DNA from: Chara braunii
Taxonomy: Eukaryota > Streptophyta > Charophyceae > Charales > Characeae
Reading direction: 5' to 3'
DNA length: 32,919 nt
Assembly (NCBI GenBank): GCA_003427395.1
Contig: BFEA01000536.1
Location: 439,641-472,559, forward strand
Positions 9,669 to 19,316 of the stretch are shown one piece after another. The notes below the pieces were generated by a model. The model made no database searches. It was not told where the DNA came from and worked only from the letters and a program-made list of their open reading frames with translations. How positions within the stretch are numbered: position 1 is the first letter of the stretch; each line of letters opens with the position of its first letter. Both the position numbers and the translations under genes were made by a program.

Positions 9669-10553
9669 CGATGCAACGCACTTGGGAGAGTCACGGGGAA
9701 AGGCGGGGCGCTCACGTCTCGCCCTGAGGACCCATGAAACAAGGGATGCTACAGCCGGGTGGCGTTGAGCTTCTCGCGAGCCACAACTTTTAGAGGTAAG
9801 CAACTGACACACATTTGCCGCCTGGCGAGTTGTTCTTGAAGGGCAATTAAGGCCAACATTCGGTATCCCGCGTGACAGTACAAGATCGTTTTTCTTTTTC
9901 TTTTTCTCATTCTGCAAGCCATGTGGCGAGGCCCTGAATAGATGAAGCCGGGTTTGAACCAGCAAGGCCAAAGACATCATCCCAAGACTCTCTGTCAGAG
10001 TCTCCTCCCACGAGGAGGTAATGATGGCTCAACAGTCGCTGACCTGGCTACCCCACTTGGAGGTGGGGCAGCTAGCTCAACGGAAAGGCCAGTTGGCCGG
10101 GCGCCTGTGTTCTGCAGGTTCCTGTGTTGCAAGACAGGCAACGGGATCGCGCCCTGGTTGGCTTGGTCGAGAGAACTGGGACTCGCTAAAAAATCCCGCG
10201 CTAGAAATCCGTGATACTGGACTCCAACACATTCACATCCCCACCGGGTACGCCACTGGGGGACGGTTGCAAGGCTGTGTAGATGTTGTATGGGGGGTCC
10301 CACCCTCCGAGCGTCCTGCTGGCTGTGCTGACGACACACAATTGGGAGGGGGGAGTTGCTGAGCGACTGGGTACCATTGGGAGTCTCCCAGCTTGGAATG
10401 CCCCAGCTCTGCCCTCGGTGTGTCATGGGAATGTGATTAAAGCACTGGCCGCCACGGTAGGGCCTGCCTATAGCTCAGCCTGCACAACCTTCCAAGAAAG
10501 AAAAAAAAAGGGCCAAAGCATGCAAGAAAGTAGATTTCCATGAAACGAAAAAT
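9669..10553. other. Unassigned GC-richer DNA
   Basis: Open frames on both strands (up to 143 residues, minus, 9995-10426) show no recognisable domain. A weak Pol III A-box-like string (TAGCTCAACGG) sits at about 10074, but no matching B box could be supported. No gene is called. Confidence 0.35.
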
Positions 10554-10905
10554 GAAAATTTTTGAAACGCCTCTCCGACGGTTAACTTACCCTGTCATGC
10601 CCCTGGAGCCTCTGAAGTTTCCTGCAGGCCCCTGTCAGTGAGGGGTGCAACTTTCCAGCACACCCCTGTGGCCATTGGTGGCACTCGCGGCCGTTCCTCT
10701 GGCCCTGGGAGGGGAGCTACAGGGGCATACTGGAAATCTGGAACCGGTACAGGTAGGGGGCATATCGAACATATTTCAGGCCCAAACGGCGCCAGGAGTT
10801 TTTCAGAAACTTCAATCGTTGTCAGAGGGTTGCAACAGGGTAAGCCCGCCGTCAGAGGGGCATACCGCAAATAAATGGAAGTCAGGGGCATTTCAAAAAT
10901 TTCCT
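10554..10905. mobile_element. Foldback (MITE-like) element, about 350 bp
   Basis: The two halves are imperfect inverted copies. The left end starts GAAAATTTTTGAAACGCC; the right end, read on the minus strand, starts GAAATTTTTGAAATGCC. Further inside, AAACTTCA, CAGGGTAAG and CCGTC.GAG.GGC blocks occur in both arms in opposite orientation. The GGGGCAT motif is repeated throughout. No open frame and no clear target duplication were seen. Confidence 0.65.
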
Positions 10906-11245
10906 TTTCCCAACAAAAAATCTGAAAAATGAATCATAACACAAAATCTAACAGAGTCGTGCGCAATATCTCCCTACCTATGGATTTCCAGCAGATCGAT
11001 GACACGGCCCTGTCTCACAAGCCACATGCGTTTGAAAACTCAACGCTGACCGAGCTCAAAGATGCTACCAGTGGGACTTGGCAGTCCCACTGCGGGAAGC
11101 TGGACCGCTGCCTTTTTTTTTTTCTTTTTTTTTTTTTGCTCACTCTACTGTTGGCCATGAAACTCGGGTTTCCCACCTGAACTGAATGGATAATTGGACG
11201 AAAACTGTTCGCCGCTGGTCTAAGCTGTACTAGGCAGCGGCCTTG
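10906..11245. other. Unassigned, with T-rich tract
   Basis: No gene was recognised. A broken T tract occurs at about 11113-11137. A GCTGGWCC...CTGCC-type string precedes both this tract and the T tract at about 11246, hinting at an old duplication. Confidence 0.3.
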
Positions 11246-11330
11246 TTTTTTTTTCTTGGGGGAGCACCCCAGCCGTTCCGTGGAATGCCGCACCTGCTGC
11301 CGGAGATCAGGTCCAGCATCCCTCCTTGAA
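11246..11330 (-). repeat. Hairpin repeat, diverged copy
   Basis: T-rich sequence, then GGGGGAGCACC, then a TGCTG (11295-11299) / CAGCA (11314-11318) stem followed by TCCCTCC. It matches the better-kept copies near 3594, 22257 and 29874 in order and spacing, at perhaps 70 percent identity. Confidence 0.5.
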
Positions 11331-11356
11331 AAACATAGCAAAATAAGTAGAGGAGA

Positions 11357-11435
11357 ATTGTCCGTCGGGACATCCGGTAAAATCAAAACAATACAGAGAA
11401 GATACTCATGCCACCTGCGCAAGGATGACAACCCT

Positions 11436-11440
<5 letters not shown>
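11357..11440 (+). pseudogene. U6 snRNA retrocopy, 3'-truncated
   Basis: The sequence follows U6 snRNA: a CGGGACATCCG block, then AAAAT, then ATACAGAGAAGAT (the ACAGAGA box that pairs with the 5' splice site), then CCTGCGCAAGGATGACA. It stops short of the normal U6 3' end and runs straight into 52 A. U6 is normally Pol III transcribed and has no poly(A), so a tail of this kind points to LINE-mediated retroposition. Several substitutions show that it is a pseudogene. Confidence 0.85.

Positions 11441-11492
<52 letters not shown>
11441..11492 (+). repeat. A52 tract, tail of the U6 retrocopy
   Basis: An uninterrupted A run directly after the U6-like sequence. Its length and purity suggest recent insertion or slippage growth. 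Confidence 0.9.
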
Positions 11493-11494
<2 letters not shown>

Positions 11495-11904
11495 TACAGC
11501 GGCATTCCACCCTGCTGATCCCGAGTAATCTCTCAACGCGACGATGCATGAGTTGCTAGATGGAAATCAAATAATCGGCTGCCTCAGCCTTGAGGTCTAT
11601 TTTCTCTAAGGAGGACGCTGGCATCAACCACTCCCTTTAGGAGGAATGAGAAAGACAGTTACTTACATATAAGCATGCATTGAATTGCATTCCATCCAAG
11701 GATAGACGGTACTGTTGGCCTGCCTGTCATCATCCCGAAGCAAGACTACCCAAAGTATCTATTTTTATATTTTCCCCTTAACTTTTTTCCTTTTACCCCC
11801 CCTCCTCAAGGTACCGAAAGTATCTGCTTCGGGCAATAACCCATTGTGCCATGTGAATATTTCCCATAAAATTAATATGCATATCATGACTCTCCCTAGC
11901 AAAT
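11493..11904. other. Unassigned
   Basis: No gene was recognised. The start holds GCGGCATTCCAC (11499-11510), an exact inverted copy of 11280-11291 on the other side of the U6 retrocopy. Confidence 0.4.
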
Positions 11905-12115
11905 TTTGACAAAAATTGACAAAAATTGACAAAAATAATGAAAAATTGACAAAAATTGACAAAAATCATGAAAAATCAGAAAAATAACAAACATCATTGA
12001 AAGACGACAAAAATGACAAAATTGAAAAAAAAAAAAGGACAAAAATGGAAAAAAATGACAAAAATGACAAAAAATGACAAAAGAACACAAAAATGACAGA
12101 AATGGCAAAAATGAT
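11905..12115. repeat. GACAAAAATT-type minisatellite
   Basis: Tandem, degenerate 10- to 11-bp units (TTGACAAAAA, AATGACAAAA) fill this stretch. They are followed by degenerate GACAAC-type triplets to about 12200. Confidence 0.9.
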
Positions 12116-12199
12116 GATGATAACAACTTAGCTGACGGCAATAACAAAGATGACAGGAAAAATAATGACAACAACGACGAGGGCAACAACTACGACAAC

Positions 12200-12711
12200 G
12201 GCGATAGTCATGGAATCCCTGAAGCTGGCTTTCAAAACATGAGCAGTAATGGTCACAACCACACCAACAAAGTGTCTATATAAAGACATAACAATACATC
12301 TCCCCCTCAGCGCATTCAAGAGAGACGATAAGAAGACTATGCGTAGTATGCAAGCACTGCCTGAGTCTTGCCACTTACCTATATATTCCTATAATGATCA
12401 CATCAATTTCAAACGAGTGACGACAACATCAGATTTAATCCGCAATTCTGTGACAATCTGACACAAAGCGACTGTGATTTAAAGCAGATGTGCTCAGAAT
12501 CTAGCTAAAGACCTGCGTCATTTGACGCAAAGAAATGCAGAAAAAAACTCCCAACAATTGGGAAAGTGGCAAAGTGCACTCCTAATCCTTTTACACACCG
12601 ACAAGAGAGCGAATAACAGCCCTTCCTCAACGGAAACCGTCTGACGCAAAGTACGACGTCCGCACGACAAGGAAGAGCCTTGCCAGTTCAGAAAACTTCA
12701 GATGCATGGTC
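12200..12711. other. Unassigned; TGACGCAAAG motif three times
   Basis: No gene was recognised. TGAC(A/G)CAAAG occurs near 12459, 12519 and 12643. Confidence 0.35.
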
Positions 12712-12780
12712 ACGACTTTCAGCCGAGTCTGCCCACCAACGACACATGACTTCCAGCCAAGTCTGGCCACCAACGACACA
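12712..12780. repeat. Tandem duplication, period 35
   Basis: Two units of GACTTYCAGCC, AGTCTGSCCACC and AACGACACA, at 12712-12745 and 12747-12780. Confidence 0.85.
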
Positions 12781-12966
12781 AACTCACTATTATTAGGAAT
12801 GAGAAGACCTCATAGACTAGTTTGTTCTTGTACAAAGCTATGAAACAGATCACTACTGAAGGGTTCAAAGTACAAACTCCAAATCAAATTAGGCCGATCC
12901 GTCCACCAGCCACCTTCACCTCCCACTCATTCTCTCTATTGCCAACAATCCAGGTCAAGAAGAGAT

Positions 12967-13061
12967 TAAAAAAAAAAAAAAAAAAAAAAGCAGAAGCAGA
13001 AGAAGAAGAAGAAGAAGAAGAAGAAGAAGAGAAGAAGAAGCAGAAGAAGAAGAAGAAGAAG
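12967..13061. repeat. A tract plus (GAA/GCA)n microsatellite
   Basis: An A20-type run followed by GCAGAAGCAGAAGAAGAAG-like triplets. The open frames seen here are products of the triplet repeat. Confidence 0.95.
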
Positions 13062-13178
13062 AGATATAAGCTTTCCTGCGGAAGACACCCTTCTCGGCCC
13101 GAAACAAATCGCCAAACATCGATAACTCTTACAGTCTTTACAGACGTACTTAGACTTATTTACAATCCTATACATACC

Positions 13179-13292
13179 ATGCGGGGATTCATGGGGTTGG
13201 CGGATTGAGAAAAGTTGGGAGGGGGGCGGAAGATGACGAGAGGAGATGGCGGGGATTCATGGGGTTGGGGAGTTAAGAAGGCGTGGAGGGAA
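13179..13292. repeat. Diverged tandem duplication, G-rich
   Basis: GCGGGGATTCATGGGGTTGG occurs at about 13180 and again at about 13250. Each copy is followed by related GAG..GTTGGGAGGG-like sequence. Confidence 0.8.

Positions 13293-13338
<46 letters not shown>
13293..13338. repeat. G46 homopolymer
   Basis: 46 consecutive G on the plus strand. This is an exceptional length for a G run and can form G-quadruplex. Confidence 0.95.
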
Positions 13339-13339
<1 letters not shown>

Positions 13340-14239
13340 GTTGGAGGGGATGAGAGGAGATGGCGGCATGGGTGTGGGGGAGGAAAGCAAAGTGGGGAGA
13401 GGGGGATTCGCTGTCAAATGAACAGACAGAACAGCTGGTTAGCTTCAGTTGTAGTTTACCCAGCGATGACCTTAAGCCTCCTCCTAGGGCTCCTAAGCCT
13501 CCCTGGACTCGCTTTATCGCGCACGCCCTTGACGTCCCTCTCTCTATTCCGAGAGTAATCAGGAACAAACTGTGTAGAACGCGTGTTCCCTTTTATGTTC
13601 CTAAGGAATGCTCCACGATTGACAAAGTGTCAATCGCTTTTCGTTCTCCACAAGCTGCACAGCCTGCACAGTTATGTAACTTCTCTTATCATCACAATGA
13701 CGACATTCTCTTCACAAACACAGTCCAAAGTTGGGATTACTCCTCCCTACAACAAAAAGAACCTGGATGGATGGATGGATGCGACGTAAGGCATCGGTCC
13801 AATCGGCGCACGGAATCAATCTCACCCACGTCAACGCAACAGAGTCGACGATCATTTTGCTTCATACTTGCAAAAGACATTTGTAAATCTAGGCTGCTTC
13901 CTAAATTTTGCGAATGCGAAAAAAGAAGGAAAAAAAAATGAATGCTCCAGGAAACGAACGGTAAGAAAGAGGACACACATTGAAAAAGACTCGAAAGAGG
14001 CAGCCGACAATCGTCATACGGTCACCTCGACACACATCGTGTTCTTCCTGTGCCAACGACGAACCTGCACTTATGCACAAATCAAACAAAAGTTACAGAA
14101 CCCCACAACTCCAACCATCCGCTGCAAAAAAGGGTAGTACCGCGTTTCAGCAGAAACGGAAATGTTATCGGACACTCTTTCTTCTTTTGTCAGATAACAC
14201 TGTCAGAAGCTCCTCGTGCTGACTGGTCAGTCATCCCTT
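13339..14239. other. Unassigned; no gene recognised
   Basis: A plus-strand open frame (13360-13941, 193 residues) and smaller ones show no recognisable domain. Their N-terminal part is read from the G-rich repeat. A CAAAAAGAACC/TGGATGGATGGATGG microsatellite-like patch is at about 13765. Confidence 0.3.
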
Positions 14240-14264
14240 TTTTTTTTTTTTTTTTTTTTTTTTC
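14240..14264. repeat. T homopolymer (about T24)
   Basis: A long T run, probably the tail of an unrecognised minus-strand retroposon. Confidence 0.85.
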
Positions 14265-14414
14265 CCATTTATCCTGATCCATACTTCTTGGCCAGTCCTG
14301 CAGAGGCCCCATAGTCCCAATTGCACCAACACAGGGAACGGTCGGCAGCCATTCAGACGGACTAACAGTGCTACCAAGGGCCGCAAGCTGTGTCCATTGA
14401 CAAGTCGTCAGGTA

Positions 14415-15122
14415 TCAGGGCAAGCACAGACTACTCAACCCACATGTAATCATGTCGGTTGGCTGGTGATGCATGCCAGGACAGCTGCACCCATTGACGT
14501 CTTTCGCCGTCCAGCTCTCCGGCTGTGATTTGCTGTCCACTCGCTGCAGGCCCAACCCACAGCTCCAGTAACCTAACAAACATAACCGCTGCTCCGACTG
14601 ACTCAGATGCTTGACACGCTGGTTCCCGGATCTGCCGCTGCAGCAGTCACGACTGTCACGCCCACTCCACCTCCCTGTACTTCGCCTTAACTTTATCATC
14701 AAAACCACCGCTTCGTTGAATGAGACCAGCGGTCGGCACTCGGTTCCAGCGGTCGGCACGGTCCCAGTGACAAACATCGTCACCGCTCTTAAGTCACAAG
14801 TTTGCGTGCTTCGACATGCGGGGGGGTCCCTGGATGTGGTGCAGCAGTTACATCCACTGCAATCGTTTGCCTCCCATCTCTCCACCTTAAAACACCAGTC
14901 CCTCTGAGCCTCTTTCTCCCGACCCAGATTACCGCCGCAGCCGTAAAACGAGAAATGAACCGGCATGGAGGCAAAATGTTTTCCTTTAGCCAGGCGTCTC
15001 CGAGCCATTCTGGTCCCATACGCCAAGCGCCTGTTGACCCGCCGTGTGCAAACCGAATAGCTTGGAAACGGAATTGGCGGTTTGACTTTATCGTCCAGTG
15101 CGTGGGACCAAAGCATTGGCAC
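14415..15122 (-). CDS. Unrecognised 235-residue open frame
   Basis: This is the longest minus-strand open frame outside repeats. It is rich in Cys, Ser and Arg (CSGCNCCTTS, GRDSRDCCSGRSGN), with no recognisable domain, signal peptide or membrane segment. Overlapping frames of 133 (minus) and 127 (plus) residues are also open in the same region, so low stop density in GC-richer DNA is a simpler explanation than a gene. It lies about 3.2 kb beyond the 3' end of DGD1. No start context or splice signals support it. Confidence 0.15.
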   Translation of the reverse strand: MPMLWSHALDDKVKPPIPFPSYSVCTRRVNRRLAYGTRMARRRLAKGKHFASMPVHFSFYGCGGNLGREKEAQRDWCFKVERWEANDCSGCNCCTTSRDPPACRSTQTCDLRAVTMFVTGTVPTAGTECRPLVSFNEAVVLMIKLRRSTGRWSGRDSRDCCSGRSGNQRVKHLSQSEQRLCLLGYWSCGLGLQRVDSKSQPESWTAKDVNGCSCPGMHHQPTDMITCGLSSLCLP

Positions 15123-15820
15123 TCAGTTTCCATAATAAACCTCACCACTGCTCGGTCGACACGCTCTGATGCCTGGATCTTCTGACGCAAATGGAATTCG
15201 GTCAGGAACGTGTGTATCGGTCTTGTCGATCTCCCACCTCTCTTCTGTTGTTCGTTTCCACCTCCCGATGCAGATCACACTCACACTCTGCCCAGTTCCA
15301 TGACGACAATCGCACACATCAAACCCTCTTTTTAAACTCTTCGCCTTACGCTCCTCAGCTGGTCCTGATTATATCTTTTAAACTCTATTAATAACAAGCC
15401 AAGAATGCTCAGCCCAGCCAAAAAAATGGCTGGAGTTTTCCATCTTATGCAAATGCCTGATCCTAGAATCTACGTGTCGGGTATGTCCACCTTCCGGCTT
15501 CTCATTTGAAGCATGTTCAGAGTTCAAACCCTGAGCTCCACAGCCACAAGGGGAAGCGAAAACATACATCGCATGTTGCCCGGTGCCAGATCGTGCACCT
15601 GAGTATCGGTATAGCGACGGTACCTTCAGATGAACACCCTAAAATAAAAAAAATAAAAATAAAAAACACTGCTGCACATTGCAATTACGTGACAGTAGGA
15701 GAAAACATATGTCGAAAAGTACAATGACGAACACGAAACAATATAAAGAATGGAAGCAGTTTGAAGCACTTACCTGCCGTTGCCCGCGTGACTGTCACAC
15801 AAGCACAAGAACACCTCTAG
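15123..15820. other. Unassigned; no gene recognised
   Basis: Mixed sequence with an AAAATAAAAAA-type patch at about 15640-15667. Nothing is supportable as a gene or RNA. Confidence 0.3.
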
Positions 15821-16220
15821 AATACCCAAACATTGCCTCATACTGAGAAGAAGCTGACACACCGCTTAAGCGGGGCAAAGAAAGCACCAATAAAAGAGTG
15901 ACTGATGTCACTGAGCCTATAGAGATTGACCTGTAGTCTCTCCACATATCTGCCTCCGCCGCCTCCGCCGCCTCCGCCGCCGCCACCTCGTTCTCCTACC
16001 ACTGCGGCTGGATGGTAACAAGTTAAACAACCTATAAAATATTCAGACATTGCTGAAACATCACAAGGGCGAAACACCGTGTAAGGGAGAAAAGCAGCAA
16101 TATATCCAAAAACACGCGAAGAACCTGCTCCCGATGAGCCCCGCAAAGACCTGCAGAGACCTGCAGTCTCCGCAACATATGTGTAGCCTCCTCCTCCTCC
16201 TCCTCCTCCTCCTCCTCCTG
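15821..16220. repeat. Diverged tandem duplication, period about 217, each copy ending in a microsatellite
   Basis: Copy 1 (15821-15990) and copy 2 (16039-16220) share AAT(A/T)..CA.ACATTGC, ACACCG.KTAAG, then GACCTG.AGTCTC and CAACATATSTG-like blocks. Copy 1 ends in (CCGCCT)n and copy 2 in (CTC)n. Confidence 0.75.
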
Positions 16221-17074
16221 TATTTCCTCCTAATATACTTTTCTTCCAACATCCCTCGTACTATTTTTCTTCACCCTCCTCCACTTGATTGTCCTTTCAT
16301 TTCTCCCTCCTGCTCCACCTCCTCTTCCTCCTCTCCCTCCCTGAAAGACACAAACTACATTACAGTTAGTGCACTCGCAACTTCGCTTGCCTACTCCTTC
16401 TGAGCACAAGCAAGTCATCTGTTCTTAAGACTAGCGCGGCTGAGATAGGAGACGCGGCAGACTGAGGAGGGGTCAAATTTCCTGAACCCACATAAAGCAT
16501 ACAGTGAAGTCGCTCGTGGGTGCATGGCAACCCCCCTACCACCGATCAGGCTGGTCAGCATAGGCAAGCACCGGACAGCACTTGTGTGCAGCAAGTCCTC
16601 CTGAAACAGAACCAGAGGGCAAAACTACTCCAAGGAGAATTCGCGCCACTCCGTAATACCAAGCATGTCATAAACTTCACCAGTACAACACACTGACCTG
16701 AATAAAGATCCCCCCTGATCCTTCCTGAGCCACTGACCTGAACTGTCCTTGTCCCTCTTTGCTCACAACACCACCTCTCCATTCCTAAAGATGGGCCCAA
16801 TGGAACAAGGCCCATTTGATTCCGTGTACCCGCTTTACAATGGAACAAGGCCCAAACCACTCCCGGAAACCATACGATACGAAAGAATAGAAAAGGTGTC
16901 TCAGGGGCTATGCCGAAAACAGAACAGACTTTGTTTGTCCTTCAAAGAAAGCTACGATTCATAACAAGGTGACTCTCCTGACTCCTGAAACCGCCCCAGA
17001 CGGGAACGATTCCCATCCTGGGAACAAGACTCGCTCCATAAAACGGCGGACATCAGCTGGAACACGTACACCAC
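16221..17074. other. Unassigned; CT-rich then mixed sequence
   Basis: 16221-16345 is CT-rich. GGAACAAG-containing motifs recur: AATGGAACAAGGCCCA occurs at about 16799 and 16841. No gene was recognised. Confidence 0.35.
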
Positions 17075-17183
17075 TACCGTCTTCACCCGAATAGAACGCC
17101 CGGTAATTATAGCTGCATTTGGCCCAACTTTCAGTCCAGATGCAATGATAATGACCGGGCATTTTATTCGGGTGAAGACGGTG
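17075..17183. mobile_element. MITE, copy 1
   Basis: The ends are long inverted repeats. The left end reads TACCGTCTTCACCCGAATAG, and the right end is the reverse complement of nearly the same string (..ATTCGGGTGAAGACGG). Internal pairing continues through CGCCCGGTAATTAT. The unpaired centre holds CCAACTTTCAGTCCAGAT. It is flanked by TA on the left and TG on the right, consistent with a TA target (Tc1/mariner-like). No coding capacity. Confidence 0.9.
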
Positions 17184-17294
17184 GCTGAAAACATGTCAAC
17201 TAGAATGAGGTGTTTGCTTCTCCTCCTTCAAAGCTGCTGCCACGTGTGACGAAATTAATCCGAACCCCGAAGAAGCTTTGCGAAACGGAACAAT

Positions 17295-17384
17295 TCTCAT
17301 TCCTAGAACAAGTCCCGCTCATAAGACTAGCTGTGCCAAATCTAACAAGTCTCATTCCAGGAACAAGTCCCATTCTTAAGACTA
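17295..17384. repeat. Tandem duplication, period 55
   Basis: TCTCATTCC followed by RGAACAAGTCCC and TAAGACTA occurs at 17295-17329 and 17350-17384. A looser relative is at about 17008-17040. Confidence 0.8.
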
Positions 17385-17547
17385 CACAAGTAGGACCACG
17401 CACAGCTCCCTCAAGCTACATACCAAATGCAACAGGTTGCTTGCTTCCCCTTCAAGGCTACCATATGAACTCGCGTCGACATTGCTGCGGGGCAGCGTTA
17501 GACATAGACCATCCTCAAAGCACACTGAAGAAGTCCTGTGAACACAA

Positions 17548-17580
17548 ATAGATAGATGTATAGATAGATAGACAGATAGA
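17548..17580. repeat. GATA-type microsatellite
   Basis: Degenerate (GATA)n leading into the 83-bp duplication. Confidence 0.85.
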
Positions 17581-17743
17581 TACTAGATAGATAGCTTGAC
17601 GATGAGGTAGCAGCAACGAACGACATGGTGGCAGTCGTCCTGCCCACCAATCTTTTACTTAGATACTAGATAGATAGCTTGACGATGAGGTAGCAGCAAC
17701 GAACGACATGGTGGCAGTCGTCCTGCCCACCAATCTTTTACTT
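17578..17743. repeat. Perfect 83-bp tandem duplication
   Basis: 17578-17660 and 17661-17743 are identical by inspection, from AGATACTAGATAGATAGC to CACCAATCTTTTACTT. Confidence 0.95.
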
Positions 17744-17920
17744 GAAAAAATGTCCTTTCGTATTCGGTCCGATGGAAATAGAGTTGCTCGTCCAGGATGG
17801 GCCGCTGAGCCTGCGACTGACAGATACGACCGCACCTAACAACTTCGCATCCACAGCACCAGACAGGACAGAACAAGGTCTAGATTTGCTACACATCATC
17901 TCATGTCACCTTGTGACAGA

Positions 17921-18172
17921 AGACTTCAGGCACACTCACATTAGGAGGACTTGCCTGGATGTATATTGCCGCCGCTTTTCCGACCCGACCTGGATGCACC
18001 TGACCGCAATTAAGTCCACGGAGAAGTGGAAAAAGTCCTACTGTAGAAAGACTCAGGGCACACTCACACTAGCACTTGCCCGGATGTATATGGCAGCCGC
18101 TTTTCAGACCCGACCTCGATGCACCTGACCGCAAAAAAAAAAATACGTCCACGGAGAAGTGGAAAAAGTCCT
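17921..18172. repeat. Tandem duplication, period 128
   Basis: Two units begin AGACT(T)CAGGGCACACTCACA-like at 17921 and 18049. Both end in GTCCACGGAGAAGTGGAAAA plus AGTCCT. A partial, older relative lies at about 8996-9090. Confidence 0.9.
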
Positions 18173-18351
18173 GGCGGCAGGAGTATGCCCTTGGAAGAAT
18201 CAGCACCATTGTTGTTGTATTACAGCAACCTTGTGTTATTCAAGCGTAGCAGTTAAACGTAGCATCATGCTGACGTCAACGGCCCAGACGGGATGAAGAA
18301 GACGACCATTTCGTCTGTGATCTTATCTTTCTCAATCCTGCCCTCCACAAA

Positions 18352-18937
18352 TTATAGACCACACATCGGTGTCTGCACCACTGGCGGAAGCAGTCCCATC
18401 TCTTTGCACTGCTGTGGGTTGAAGTTCATCGTCCCCGGAAGGGCTCCCGCGACCATCCTTGCCGGTTCGAATCCTGACAAAACATAATGCGCCAATGCCA
18501 AAGCCGAGTCCGCAACCTCCTCCTTATCTGGCAGTGCCAGTCCCATCGTCCTCATCGTCCTGTTTGGTGTTTTTCTTCGCTTGTTCGAATTGCAAGTGCT
18601 CGGAGTTGTGGGCGTCGAGTCCGCATCCTTCACGGGCAGAGGGGAATTGCTGGTTCCATCGTCAATCTCTGCAGCCTTAAGGAACCTCTCAGTTGCAGCC
18701 TCCCATGAGAGGAGGTGTTGATGCTCTTCGGACAAAGGCACGGGTTCTGACTTCATTGCCAGCTGAACCTTCTCCACAAACTCCTGTGGGGTCTTGTAGG
18801 TATAGCAATTGGGGAAAGATGCGAAGAATTCGTTTGAAGGATGTTCTGCGCAAACAACAATCTTTCCCATCGCAAGTGCTTCAGCTGTGGTTGTGCACAC
18901 CACATCACTCATACTGGGATTGATGAAAACCTTGTAC
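18352..18937 (-). CDS. DGD1: DGD1 exon e: C-terminal exon and stop
   Basis: Starts after GTGCAG with the last base of the split codon, so the joined text is [28 protein letters not shown] then [12 protein letters not shown] is the conserved sugar-nucleotide region of GT4. [13 protein letters not shown] and [11 protein letters not shown] follow. A linker of about 45 residues rich in Pro, Thr, Ser and basic residues is longer than in the flowering-plant protein. The end, [14 protein letters not shown]...[14 protein letters not shown], matches the DGD1 C-terminus, and the TAA at 18352-18354 fits the family's end. No AATAAA is evident in the following 150 bases; TGTAA is present near 18220. Confidence 0.95.
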
Positions 18938-19316
18938 CTGCACACATTCACCCAAGAACGAACAGCCACGTCAATATATACCTATGACACCAAAAATGAA
19001 CACCTACAGCCCCAGTCCGTCGTGTCAATATGTACATATGACACCCGCGGACAGCTGTGCGTTTTCCTTTTCATTACTCGTCTTCTTTACAAACATAAGG
19101 TCGGATGTCTGACAGGTCGTGTTCAGATGCCTGATAGGTCGCGTTCTGCACAAAAATATGGTGGGATCTGGCCAGACGGCCGAGCTCTCAGGGTGTGCAA
19201 ATTCAGAAACCAAGTGGTAAAAGAGTCGGATTGCAACGCAAACAACCGAACGATCAACTCAAACACTCCTCAGCTAAGGAAACAGAGAAAGACAGTTTAT
19301 GGTACCCACCCTGAAG

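Noticed and set aside
10070-10146. Second tRNA-like SINE head
   Set aside because: Only an A-box-like string was found; no acceptable B box or tRNA fold.
18463-18473. Perfect Pol III B box (GGTTCGAATCC)
   Set aside because: It lies in the DGD1 coding exon (Ser-Gly-Phe-Glu-Pro codons on the other strand) and no A box is present at the right distance.
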